DNA of 64,000 nucleotides from Podospora bellae-mahoneyi (lineage: Eukaryota; Ascomycota; Sordariomycetes; Sordariales; Podosporaceae). The stretch is taken from contig NC_085882.1 of the NCBI RefSeq assembly GCF_035222275.1, forward strand, positions 3,665,501 through 3,729,500, given 5' to 3'. Position numbers and translations under genes: made by a program. Every line of letters starts with the position of its first letter. The stretch's first letter is position 1. Of this stretch, positions 11,049 through 21,497 are shown piece after piece. The notes beneath the pieces were generated by a model that saw nothing but the letters and a program-made list of their open reading frames with translations, made no database searches and was not told the origin of the DNA.

Positions 11049-12153
11049 TCAAGGCTCCCGTTTGTGATCCACCTCGAAAGGCCTAAAGTCTCCAATCACC
11101 TGCTGCATCCTTACCATCCTCACATTCTCCTTTCCCAGCCACCACCCTCTCAAATCAGCCAGCCCCTCCTCCACCTCTGTGTACGCCATTGGGGATGTCC
11201 CTGTTGTGAAGATGACTCTCCCATTCCACTTCCTGTCCTCCTTCTTCCCAGCAAACAGATCAGAATCCTTCTCCTTTCCGTACACTTCCACCTTCCTTTT
11301 TTGTGTCGCTGTGGCCGAAAAGACAAGTGCAAGGGCAATCTCATCGGCAGTTTTGACGGGAAGCTTCTCCAGCTGAACACCCGGTGTCAAAGGAGGCAAC
11401 GGTGTCGTTGGTGGCATCGCATCTGAAGTAGACGGAAACGTAGGGCCAACAGCAACCCCATTGATAGCTACCCCGTCTTGAATAGCAACCGTCCTCAGCG
11501 AGCGTATCATTCCTAGGATCTTCACCTCTTCTTTTCAGCGTCATTTCATTTCCTCGGGAAGGCAAACTCACAGCAGAACCCGCACACCCATCCATCACGC
11601 CCTCCCCAGGCATCCCCACAGGAGGCAGCACATGACAAGACATGTAACCCCCAGCACCACCCGGTACACAAATGACCACACTCCCCCCTTTCCCCTTCTC
11701 ATCCCCCAGCCTCCCAACACCCGACCGGGCCATAACCGCCCAACAAACTTTCACAAAGTCACCCACAGTCCTCACCTCCCTCGCCCAGTCCATCCCCACC
11801 CCGTTTTCGCCTTCCCGATCATCATCACCTTCACCCCCAACCTCGAAGAGAATCCTCTCTGGCCCTGGGACATAAAACGCGTAGTCAACTTTTCCGCATC
11901 CCTTTACCGCAGCTTTTAGCTCCTTCCAATTCCTGACGTCAACTCTCAGAAAAGCCAGGCAAGAAGGTATGCCTGGATCTGGTGTGAGTAAAGAGTCGTT
12001 GTGTTCTGGGTCCAGGATGATGACTTTTGAGCAGCCTTTTTCGGCCAGCAAGAGAGCAGTGGAGAGGGTTATTTCGGAGGAGCCGCCTGTTATGAGGGCT
12101 GTTCTTCCCGTGAGGCGGGGGATGAGGGAGGGGGTTATGGGAAGGGTGGTCAT
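11049..12153 (-). CDS. SDR-like protein lacking catalytic residues
   Basis: Two exons, 12153-11572 and 11525-11049, join across a 46-nt intron (GTGAGT donor, CTGA branch, GAAGAG acceptor) to give 352 residues. The N-terminus LTGRTALITGGSS has the first strand and turn of the Rossmann fold of short-chain dehydrogenases. The join gives GSAVKILGMIRSLRT, then INGVAVGPT, which line up with the family's helix after the active site and its NAVAPG-like strand. Key residues are absent. The cofactor loop reads TGGSSEIT instead of TGxxxGIG, and the place expected for YxxxK reads DGCAG. The usual catalytic serine is not evident either. I infer a structural or regulatory pseudoenzyme, or one with an unusual mechanism. 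The partner and pathway are unknown. Confidence 0.68.
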
Positions 12154-12507
12154 GCTGAGGTTTTGTCGAGTGGTTCAACATGATTGATGAAAAAGAAGAG
12201 AGGTCCCAGGCAGTCGGTACGGAATAACCAAACGTGTTAAATACTTTGGCAATGATGCTGAGCCGTCGGAGTCGGGAGACGTTGGTGGCTGGATCGTCAG
12301 TGGCCTTCCGATGTGTGCGGGAAGACCACCCGGGTTTGTGGTTCCGAATCATCTTCGAGACTCCCAAAGATGTCAGACTGCAAGACGTTCACCATTCCCG
12401 GCTTATTTGAGATATGGGGATACGAAGTCAGGGGTCAGGGGTGGTAAAGGTGCTTCATAGAGCCTGCGGTGGAACCAACATCCATCATCCAATCGGAACC
12501 ATCCTCA
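12154..12507. other. Spacer upstream of the tRNA pair
   Basis: Promoter side of the SDR-like gene and 5' flank of tRNA-Glu. No gene is seen. Confidence 0.5.
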
Positions 12508-12599
12508 TCGGGTATGGTGTAGCGGTAACATCGTTGACTCTCACTTCTCAGAAGTGTCTGCTCTCTCAACAGCCCCGGGTTCGACTCCCGGTATCCGAG
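12508..12599 (+). tRNA. tRNA-Glu (anticodon CTC), intron-containing
   Basis: The acceptor stem TCGGGTA pairs with TATCCGA (one G-T pair), with G as discriminator base. The D-arm region GTGTAGCGGTAA matches fungal tRNA-Glu. The anticodon stem GTTGA/TCAAC encloses loop C-T-CTC-A-C, with the anticodon at 12540-12542. A 21-nt intron (12544-12564) sits one base after the anticodon, the standard place. The T arm CCGGG-TTCGACT-CCCGG is perfect. A run of six T at 12611-12616 fits RNA polymerase III termination. Confidence 0.95.
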
Positions 12600-12610
12600 T
12601 CACAACATTC

Positions 12611-12616
12611 TTTTTT
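12611..12616 (+). terminator. Pol III T-run terminator of tRNA-Glu
   Basis: Six consecutive T bases 11 nt after the tRNA 3' end, the usual stop signal for RNA polymerase III. Confidence 0.75.
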
Positions 12617-12681
12617 CCCACTCTGAATTCGACTTCAACCAAGTTCTTGAACCCAATGTCGAACCCGGGCACATATCCCAA

Positions 12682-12774
12682 GGTTGTGTAGTGTAGTGGT
12701 TATCACTCTGGATTTTGACTTGAGCCTTCGGTCATTACCTTCCAGTAACCCCGGTTCGAACCCGGGCACGACCT
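12682..12774 (+). tRNA. tRNA-Gln (anticodon TTG), intron-containing
   Basis: The acceptor stem GGTTGTG pairs with CACGACC, with T as the discriminator, as in yeast tRNA-Gln. The D-arm (AGTGTAGTGGTTATCAC) matches fungal tRNA-Gln. The anticodon stem CTGGA/TCCAG encloses TT-TTG-A, with the anticodon at 12715-12717. A 21-nt intron follows at 12719-12739. The T arm CCCCGG-TTCGAAC-CCGGG is intact. It lies 82 nt after tRNA-Glu on the same strand, and each gene has its own internal promoter boxes. Confidence 0.95.
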
Positions 12775-12951
12775 CAATTCTTTGCACTGCCATCTTCCAG
12801 ATGGTAGTTGTAGTTTTTGGACTCTAGCTTCTTGGCTAGAAGCTGGAGCGCTTTTCTTTCTGTTTCACTTTACTTTTGCCCCGGCGTTCATTCATCTTGC
12901 AGATTCCTGAACCGGGACAGTTGGGACAATTGGGCACCAATTCACCTCGCG

Positions 12952-15675
12952 ATGGACTCACTCGCCGAAGAGATAGGCAAGCCGCCATACTGGATCACAG
13001 CCTTGACTAGTGTTCACCAACATGGGCTTGATATTCTGCAGCAGATTCAGTCCGGTGCCGCAGTTGACATCCCCACGGCTACCCAAACAATCGACAAGCT
13101 CGAGGCGTTGGCTTCCACATGTTTCAACGCGTACGACAATGAATTCATTCTCTTTGGAACCGGCTCAGACGCGAGTCTTGGTAGTCTTATGACAACCATT
13201 TGGGAGCTGAAGCGCGCCGTGTTTTCTCAGCGGACGACGCCTCGGTCAGAAGTTTCCAATGTGTGTCTGTTTTGCGCTTGGGCTTTGAGGCGGGTTGGGA
13301 ATGGAATTGTTGGTATGTGAGAGTGAGTGCCTTGGCTCCTAAGTTGACTTCTCTCTGACAAGAATCTAGGAAAGTATTCTTGGAGTTCGTGGCAGGGGTC
13401 GCAATGGATTGCTAACAGTTACCTCTGTGCCATTGACAACTGGCCTGACTTTCCCCGCCTTGAAGCGTCGGCTCGGGGGGGCTGTGATTTGTGTCGTTAT
13501 CTAAAGGACGGGATAGAGAAAAAGGGGGTGGATTTGAATCCACTTCGTCCTAGATCGGAAAACACTAAAGTTGGGGTCTGGATTGAGTTCCGTTATGTGC
13601 CCCGAAAGGCAACCGGGAACGACGTTCGACCAGAGCTGACACATGCTCTTGAATATGGCTCGGTGTTTCTGTCAACTACCTCCCCATGGTATTCGACGCC
13701 TGTGTGGCAGTTTATGGTTGAATCTGGGAATAGTAAGTCAAGCATCACGTCTACCAGATTTATCTCTTCGTCTAACTGCCTCTTCTGTTCAAGAGCAAGT
13801 CGCAGACAAGTTACAAATCTTCTCCCCACCACAGCAGGAGCCATGGTCAGCCCCCAACATCAGCTTCACCCAATCCATCCTCAACGCAGCACGACCAGCA
13901 ACCACGAAATTCAAACCAACCCGCCTCCTCTCCCTCCCCCCATCCCCCAACTCGGCCATCAAACTCACCACCACCACCCACCTCCCCCATCCCGTCCAAT
14001 ACGCAGCCCTAAGCTACTGTTGGGGTCCCCCTTCAGACGCGATCCAGCAAACAACCCTCACAACCTCCTCCCTCCCCTACCGTATGACCAGCATTCCCCT
14101 TTCCGAACTCTCCCCTGTCATGCTTGACGCAGTAAAGGTCTGCCGCTCCCTTGGCATCCCTTACCTCTGGATCGACGCTTTATGTATCATCCAGGACAGC
14201 AAGACAGACTGGGAGTTTGAGTCACAACAAATGGCGCGGATCTATGAACATTCTTACCTTACCATCTGCGCCGCGGGTTCGTCATCCTGTCTGGAGGGGT
14301 TCCTGTCCAAGCGAGCTGTTTACCCTGAATATAGGTACACATCCCCTGCCAAGGGCATAGTTAACGGGGTGTTTACACTCCGATCGGTGCCCAGCAACAG
14401 CGATGGGACGCTGGCAGCAAAGGCATCCTCCCCACCGCTAGAGCAGGATCTATCCGTCACGAGCTGGAGCGAAAGGGGGTGGGTATTCCAGGAACGGGCC
14501 ATGTCCACCAGCAAATTATTCTTCGGCAAGTCGATGCTCCACGTCCAAACCAACTCTCTTGTCCTCTCCGAAAACGGCCACCAGTCTGAAGTAAAAGCCA
14601 ACAACAACCACGACGACCGCAACACATCACCCAACACCACCCCCCTGTCCCTCCCCCCCCTCCTCCTCCTCCACGGCGACAAGACCAACAACCGCTACGA
14701 CCTCTGGCTATCCGTCGTCTTGAAATTCGTGCACTTGAAATGGACAATAGCAGAGGACCTCCTCCCCGGCTTGTCCGGTCCGGCCTCCAGATTCAACGAC
14801 ATCATGCCCCCCAACGACGCCTACCTCGCGGGACACTGGCGGTCCGACCTCCACGTCAGCCTCCTCTGGGTCGCCGGCCGCCGTGGTCACCACCCCCGTC
14901 CCAACACCCTCCCATCGCTGCTGCAATCCCTCCGGAAAGGCAACCCCCTCCACTGCCCCAGCTGGTCCTGGCCAGGCCGCAGGGACGACATCTTCCGCTT
15001 CGTGCACGGCCTACCCGACGGGAGGAAATGCCGTGTCCGAACCCACCTGCGGCCGGAGTTCAGCCTGGTCAAATCAAACGTGCAAGCGGAGGGGCTGGTG
15101 AACCCCTTTGGGAGGCTGAGCCCGGGGGTCAACTCGCTCGTCGTTTCCGGGAAGGTCATTCCCATGTCAGACGTCCTCCCCCCTGGCAAACCCAAGTGGG
15201 AGTTCACCACCGAGAGCGCGGAGTGGCGGTGCGCAAACGCCGAAAGGGGGTACCTCATCATGGTGTCGCATGACTGGGATGATGATGCTGCTGGTGGATC
15301 TAAACCAGCGGTGACGACAGAGGAGGAATTGTCAAAGATCAAGCTGTTTCTGCTGTCGAGCTGCTGCTCGTTGTCCGAGTTGCCTGGCAGCATCAAACTA
15401 GGTGCAGAAGCAACGACCAAAATTCTCTTCCCAACAGAACACAGCAAGACATTTCTCGACGACCCGGACTTTCAGTCGGGAGGGGGGGGGGGGGAGGGGG
15501 GACTTGCTCGTTTTGTCAGGACCAGAAACGCAAGAGCGATGTCTGGGGTCTGTTGCTCTATCCAGCTGACTCACAAGGGAGGCACTACAGGGTGGGCATC
15601 TTTTACTCTCGTGCTCAGCACGGTGGCTCGGAAGTGTTCAACGAGGCAGAAACGTGCGAGGTTGAACTCATGTAG
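12952..15675 (+). CDS. HET-domain protein, 3' part out of frame after a G13 tract
   Basis: Exons 12952-13312, 13370-13732 and 13794 onward join with canonical splice sites (57- and 61-nt introns) into a protein of about 860-900 residues. The N-terminal part has paired cysteines (VCLFC, GGCDLCRYL) seen in HET proteins. The HET domain follows: YAALSYCWG, then LWIDALCIIQD, then QMARIYEHSYLTICAA, with its other conserved blocks (SWSERGWVFQER). HET domains act in vegetative (heterokaryon) incompatibility, a cell-death response after fusion of unlike strains. Near 15482-15494 lies a run of 13 G. Before it the frame reads DDPDFQSGG; after it the usual C-terminal type sequence (DVWGLLLYPADSQGRHYRVGIFYS), which ends at TAG 15673-15675, is in a different frame. 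In the frame read through, translation continues to 15967 with sequence that looks non-coding. It is either an assembly error at the homopolymer or a real inactivating length change. Confidence 0.8.
15482..15494 (+). repeat. G13 homopolymer in HET coding sequence
   Basis: Thirteen consecutive G, followed by A and six more G, inside the last exon of the HET gene. It sits exactly where the apparent reading frame of the conserved protein changes. Confidence 0.9.
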
Positions 15676-15941
15676 ACGGAAGGGAACATCGCACAAAAGA
15701 GAGAGCCGAGCACGGGGAGAGAACATCCATGGAGACCCAGAACAAGTAACGGGCAAAATGCCAATGTATTTCCTCCACGACCCACCCAAACGGTGGCCTG
15801 GTACACCCGTCATTCGAGATCAACTCCGCTCCATCTATGTAACAAATACGACCATCTGCTTGATATGGTTTTTTAAAATCCAAGTCCAAAAAAACTGCAT
15901 TCACCCCCACCAAGTGAAGGAGCAAGCAAAAAAAAGCAAGC

Positions 15942-18389
15942 TTAGAAGCGCAAGTCCCAGCCAATGACAGGTCCAATCTTGGGCAGCTCATCAGCAACGC
16001 TCTGCACGTCCTTGTCGCCACGGCCGCTCAGGCAAATGACAACGTCCTCGCCCTTCTTCATGGTCTTGGCGAGCTCAATGGCGCCCCAGATACCGTGGGA
16101 AGACTCAAGGGCGGGAATGATACCCTCAAGCTGACTCATCAGACGGAAACCAATAAAGGCCTGGGCATCAGTGCAAGCAATGAACTTGGCACGGTCGGTA
16201 TCCTTCCAGTTGGACAACTCGGGGCCGACGCCGGGGTAGTCGAGACCGGCGGAGACGGAGTGGGTCTCGTCGATCTGGCCGTGCTCATTCTGGAGGATAT
16301 AGGTCCGGACGCCGTGGAGAACACCCTTGGAGCCAGCAGTGAGAGTGGCACTGTGGCGAAGGGTATCGACACCGTCACCACCAGCCTCCACGCCCAACAT
16401 CTTGACGCTCTTGTCCTCGGCGAAGGGGTAGAACATGCCGACGGCGTTGGAGCCGCCACCGACGCAAGCAACGACGGCATCGGGGAGCTTGCCACGCTTC
16501 TCGAGCATCTGCTGCTTGGTCTCTCTGCCAATGACGGACTGGAAGGTGCGGACAATGGTGGGGAAGGGGTGGGGACCGATGGCAGATCCAATGATGTAAT
16601 GGGTGTCCTCGAGGTTGACGACCCAAGAGCGGAGAGCCTCGTTGACGGCGTCGCGGAGGGTGCGACTGCCAGCCTCGACGGCAACGACCTTGGCGCCGAG
16701 AAGCTTCATGCGGAACACATTAAGAGCCTGGCGGCGAACATCCTCAGCGCCCATGAAAACGGTGCACTCCATGCCGAACTTAGCACAGACGGTAGCTGTG
16801 GCTACACCGTGCTGGCCGGCACCGGTCTCGGCAATAATCTTGGTCTTGCCCAATCTCCTGGCGAGAAGGAGCTGACCGAGGGCATTGTTGATCTTGTGGG
16901 AACCGGTGTGGTTGAGATCCTCTCTCTTAAGCCAGATGTTCGCACCACCAGCGTGTTCCGTCAGGCGCTCAGCAAGATGGAGGTGACCGGGGCGGCCCAT
17001 CCAGGGGTAGTAGGAGCGGTACTCCTCCCAGAAAGCCGGGTCATCTTTGATCTTGTTGAAGCCGTCCTCAAGCTCAGAAAGGCAGTCCATCAGGGACTCG
17101 GGGACGTACTGGCCACCAAACTCACCGAAACGCTTGGGGAGATCAGAGTTGGTCATGTCGAGCTGGGCAACAAGGTCATCCGTCTCCTTGATGACAGCAT
17201 CCACGGACACATCTCCAGTCTCCTGAGCACCGTTGATGGCCTCGAGAATGCCAACCTCGCGGGTGGCCTCCTCCTCGGGGGAGGTGGTGCGACCGCAAAG
17301 GTAACCGCAGTACTCCTGGACAGCCTTGTTGATCTCGTTCTCGGCGGCGTTCATAATGGTAGTAACAATCTGACTGCCGACGACAACACCATCTGCAAGC
17401 TGAGACACGGACTGGAAGTGATCGCGAGTGCTGACACCGAAACCGACGGCCGCGGGCTTGTCGCCACTGTACTTCTTCACACGGGCGAGGAGCTCCGGCA
17501 AGTGAGCGTTCAGGGTGCCACTAGCACCGGTGACGCCCTGGCGAGAGACGACGTAGATGAAGGAGTCGGCGAGCTGGCAGAGGATACGCATGCGGGCATC
17601 CGAGGTGGCGGGAGCAATGAGGGGGACGTAGGAGAGACCGCCGCGGGTGCAGAGTCTGCGGAAGGAGACGGCCTCTTCGGGGGGCAGATCGACAATGATG
17701 AAGCCATTGACACCGGCTTCCTTGCAGTCCTTGAGGAGTCGCTCCTCGCCGTAGCTGAGGAGGGGGTTGTAGTAGCCCATGAGGAGAATGGGAGCCTTGA
17801 GGCCACGCTTGCGGGCCACGCGGACCATGTCGAGGACGCCCTCGGTGGTCACGCCATGCTGGAGAGCGATCTGTGTGTTTTCCCGTCAGTGGCTTGTTCG
17901 CCGCTCGTCGACAAATATGCTGGGCAAGGTAAGCTTACGGTGTTGGCAGTCTGGATGGTAGGGCCATCGGCAATTGGGTCAGAGAACGGAACGCCGAGCT
18001 CAATAACATCTGTTGGAGACAAGTTAACGGTTTTGTGTCTTTCAGTGGCAGCACAAAAAGGAGGAATATTTGCATACCGGCGCCGCCCTTCTCCATAGCC
18101 AGAAGGACATCGGGAGTGGCTGCGGGGTTGGGGAAACCGGCCGTGACATAGGTGACAAGGGCAGACTGTGGTTGCGAATAGAACAGGTCAGCAATTGGCT
18201 CTCTTTTGTTTGTTCTTGAACAGCCGTTCCCCGTTCTTCCCTGTTCCCCGGATTCCGGGATTCAGGCCGTTGGGATATCCAAAATAAAAAAAATAGAAAA
18301 TAAAAATGGCGGGGTTGTTGAGTGGTGGGAAAGGTACTGACCCTGTTCTGCGCCTTGCAGCGAGCAAACGTCTGCTTGAGGCCTTCCAT
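15942..18389 (-). CDS. trp-3: Bifunctional tryptophan synthase (alpha-beta fusion)
   Basis: Four exons (18389-18342, 18165-18078, 18009-17939, 17870-15942) give 711 residues, matching the roughly 700-residue fungal enzyme (yeast TRP5, Neurospora trp-3). Joins restore [30 protein letters not shown] and QTANTIALQHGV. The alpha part (TIM barrel) has the catalytic Glu and Asp regions ([17 protein letters not shown]). The linker is followed by the beta part [11 protein letters not shown], the PLP lysine in [15 protein letters not shown], and the glycine phosphate loop GGGSNAVG. It makes tryptophan from indole-glycerol phosphate and serine in the cytosol, channelling indole between the two active sites. 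All key residues seen are intact. The last helix ends GWDLRF. Introns lie only in the first tenth of the gene. Confidence 0.97.
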
Positions 18390-19265
18390 ATTGAATGAAT
18401 GCGCGTGCTGGCAATCGAGAGACCAATTGGGTGGGAAGGAGAAGGAAGCTCAGGATTCAGCAGCAGAAATATGTCAACAAGTTTCTCCCCGGGTTCTGCT
18501 TCTGTCTTTGTTTGGAGTTGTGGTTGAAAGGGGAGGCGAGTCATAACCTCATATCAGCGGCACCCCCCCTGTAAAGTGGCAGAAAATTAGCGGAGCCCTT
18601 CTGGGGGTTGAGTCACCGCCCCTCCTCCAGTGCCCCTCTCGACCACAGTGCGTACTGCAGTCTCGCCCCCGTCACCGAACATGGAATTTTTTCTGCCGGC
18701 TCGCCACGACCTGGGCCTTCCCGATTGCGGAGGCCATGTCCCGCGATGCCTGAAGAGGCCACGGCGCCGGTCATCACGACCCGAGGTGCCGGAGATCGTG
18801 GATACTTGCGGACAAGCCCGTCATCAAAAAGACAACACAATGGGTTTATTCAAGTCCACTTTGGGATCTCACAAAGAAAAAGGCATTTCGATTGCACAGA
18901 TCCAACTCAAACTGGGCTTCATATATATACGAAGTATCTCATATCTTACCTGTTGGAGTCCCAGCAATCAGGGGATCTCACATAAATCGCAACAACAACA
19001 AGTAAATGCATGCCGGATGTCTTTTTTGATGAACTGGGTCTGTCTGCCAAATCTACCGAGGTATATATATTGGAACGTCTCGCTATCCAAACGCCTTACC
19101 AACCATGCAAGCAACAAAAGAAACCAAGAGTGAAACGAAAAGAAAAAGAAATAAAAAAAAATATTAAATGACCGAGTACATCGGCGGTGGTTGTCCCAGC
19201 CCAGCTCCAGAGGACGAGCTCTCCTCATAACTGCCCCCATTGATATCCTTCTTCTCCCGCCGTCC
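18390..19265. other. Gene-free region between trp-3 and prm1
   Basis: Contains the promoter of the tryptophan synthase gene (right of 18389) and the 3' end of prm1. No separate gene is supported. A tract of A at 19140-19165 is likely part of the prm1 3' end. Confidence 0.5.
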
Positions 19266-21497
19266 CTATCGGCCAGAGTACCCGGAATCCTCAACAGTAG
19301 GGTAACTGCTCTTTCTCGCATGCGTATTCCACTTCTCCGACTCGACCTTCCCCCTCTTGACGCTCCCGGCATAAACTACCTCTTGTCGGTAGTCATGATA
19401 CGCACTCGGCTCTTCCTGCTCGTCTGCCTGGACATCTCGTTGGTGTCGTCTGTTGGCGGCTGTGTCGCCAGGAGCAAAACTGTTAGGTCTGCTCCCAAAC
19501 TTCACGCCCCATCTGTCACCGCCCAGACCGCGTGTCTTGTCGTTCTGCGTCATCCTGACCAGCGCGTAGACCACACCCCCAAGAACAATGATGACATAAA
19601 CCAGAAGAAGTGCCAGCGAGATGAGCGCCTCTTGAACGATGCCGCTCTGCAGCTTGCTCACGACCTTGGCCACCGCGTCCGTAATCTCATCCGTCGTGAC
19701 ACTAGCAGGCGTAGCCAGGAAGCTGGTCAGCTCACCGTCGCCATTGACGCTGTCGTTGGCTCCGGCACTGAACATATCATTGCGGAAGAGCGGCAGTGTC
19801 ACCTTGGCGTGGTCATGCACCCACGTCAGCCCCTTCTCAACCGTGTCAATCTTTCGCAAAATGACACAGCCAACGATGTCCTTGGCCACGTTGAACAGAA
19901 CGGTGTCTTTGAAGACAGCCTCGACCGCCTTGCTGATCTCGTCTTCAAAGGTGTTGAGAGTGTTGTTGACGGCCTTCGTGGCGTTGGTGACGTAACCGAG
20001 GACGTCGTTGTTGATGTCGTTCTGCAGGCCCAGGATCACTCCGTTCGCACCATCCGACCAGTCCGTCGAGACAGCCTGTAATGTGCCAACAACATCTTCG
20101 GCAAAGTTGCCGACTTGAGTAGCGAGCTCCGGAGCCTTATTCTGGATAGCCCTCAGCATCAAGTACTGGCAGAAGCAGCTAAAGAACCCAGCCATGGCCA
20201 AGGCAAGAACGAACAGCGCCGGCAGCGAAGTGGCATAGGCCACCATCCACCGCGCCAGAAGGTGGTTCTTGCCAGTCATCCTGAACCGCTTCCCAAGCCA
20301 GATTCCCGCACCAGCAGTCATCGGCCGGCCAGCAATATAGACCACATCCATCGGGTCGAAGCCATGCTCGGTAAACACTTTGGCCCTCTCCTTCTCCTTT
20401 CTCCAGCGGCGAATCTCAATCCAGCCCACGAGGATGATGGCCAGAACGGCCAGAATAGGGATGGCTACCAAGAAGGCAATTTTGGCTTTGGCGATGATCT
20501 CGAAGAGCGATTGGAAAAAGTCATTGAGGAACGAGTTGGACGAGCAGAATGAAAGAGCCTGCTTCTGCGCAACGGGGAAGACGGTCTTGTCGAACTGGTA
20601 GTTGCCAAAGCTGGAGTTGAGCTGCTCTCTGACGAACTGGAACGGGATGCCAATGGCGTTCTTGGTGAAATTCTCTACCTGGTCGAAGGTAGGCACCTTC
20701 TTGTCGAGCTTGACGATGCTATCAACCATATCCGTCGAGTTGATGTTGATGTCCTTGAGGTCGGCAAGGGGGCGGCTGATGTCAATCTTAGGAATCGAAA
20801 TGGGGCCGATCAAGCTGCCTGCGAAATTGCCGACTGCATCACCGACGTTCTCGAGAGCTTTCTGTACATCCTCGATAGTCTCTGAAATCTGACCAGTGAG
20901 GGTGCCAATGGCATCGTTCATGAACTTTGTTGCCGCCTCGATGCCCTTAGCGCCAACCTCGAGGGCACCGTGGATAAGAGCAGCAATGAGACAGGCCCAT
21001 GTGCCAACGTACATGTTGATGACAAAGTAAACCAGGTTCTCGACCCCAGTGAGGATCAACATCAGGATCTGAACCATGGCAGAAACAGCCTTCTCAATTC
21101 CCTCCGCCGCCATCGAGTTGACACCCACAGACAAGTAATGAGGCATGGACGCCATGGCACTCCCGACATCTTCGACCTTGGTGCATGCTGAGAGAGCTTT
21201 GACTTTGGCATCGCCGATATTGTCGTTGAGGCTGCCGGTGAGGAGGAGGACGCGGACGAGGACGAGGATGAGGAGAACGGTCCAGCGGTTGAACCAGAGC
21301 TGAGAGAGCCTGGCGCGGAGGCCGAGGTAAGGAGTGACGGTGGGATCGGTGTGGGCGTGTGGTTGAAGCTTGGGAGCGGCCTGATTTTGCTGACTTCTAT
21401 CGAGATCGATCATCTCCCAGGAGTTGGCGTTGAGGCTGGCGGGAACAGGCGGCACTGGGGTTGGCCCTCCAGCCCTGCCCTTCTCGTCGTAGGTCAT
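19266..21497 (-). CDS. prm1: Plasma-membrane fusion protein PRM1
   Basis: One long exon of 743 residues. The N-terminus runs MTYDEKGRAGGPTPVPPVP. It is followed by TPYLGLRARLSQLWFNRW and several well-spaced hydrophobic spans: near residues 70-90, 145-165, 325-355, 410-440 and 625-650. Loops carry many Asn-X-Thr/Ser sites (SLNDN, NVGDAVGNF, DININSTD). This layout and sequence match the Prm1 family, multi-pass glycoproteins that act at cell-cell contact to help plasma membranes merge during mating and, in Neurospora, vegetative fusion of germlings. The C-terminal tail is cytosolic, polar and ends in PTVEDSGYSGR. It contains no intron, as usual for this gene. Its start was chosen as the first Met giving the proline-rich N-terminus. 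Confidence 0.93.
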   Translation of the reverse strand: MTYDEKGRAGGPTPVPPVPASLNANSWEMIDLDRSQQNQAAPKLQPHAHTDPTVTPYLGLRARLSQLWFNRWTVLLILVLVRVLLLTGSLNDNIGDAKVKALSACTKVEDVGSAMASMPHYLSVGVNSMAAEGIEKAVSAMVQILMLILTGVENLVYFVINMYVGTWACLIAALIHGALEVGAKGIEAATKFMNDAIGTLTGQISETIEDVQKALENVGDAVGNFAGSLIGPISIPKIDISRPLADLKDININSTDMVDSIVKLDKKVPTFDQVENFTKNAIGIPFQFVREQLNSSFGNYQFDKTVFPVAQKQALSFCSSNSFLNDFFQSLFEIIAKAKIAFLVAIPILAVLAIILVGWIEIRRWRKEKERAKVFTEHGFDPMDVVYIAGRPMTAGAGIWLGKRFRMTGKNHLLARWMVAYATSLPALFVLALAMAGFFSCFCQYLMLRAIQNKAPELATQVGNFAEDVVGTLQAVSTDWSDGANGVILGLQNDINNDVLGYVTNATKAVNNTLNTFEDEISKAVEAVFKDTVLFNVAKDIVGCVILRKIDTVEKGLTWVHDHAKVTLPLFRNDMFSAGANDSVNGDGELTSFLATPASVTTDEITDAVAKVVSKLQSGIVQEALISLALLLVYVIIVLGGVVYALVRMTQNDKTRGLGGDRWGVKFGSRPNSFAPGDTAANRRHQRDVQADEQEEPSAYHDYRQEVVYAGSVKRGKVESEKWNTHARKSSYPTVEDSGYSGR

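Noticed and set aside
16095-18098. 667-codon open frame antisense to tryptophan synthase
   Set aside because: It runs straight through the conserved enzyme on the other strand, including its introns, and its product is a low-complexity Leu/Gly/Val sequence. It is a shadow of strong codon bias.
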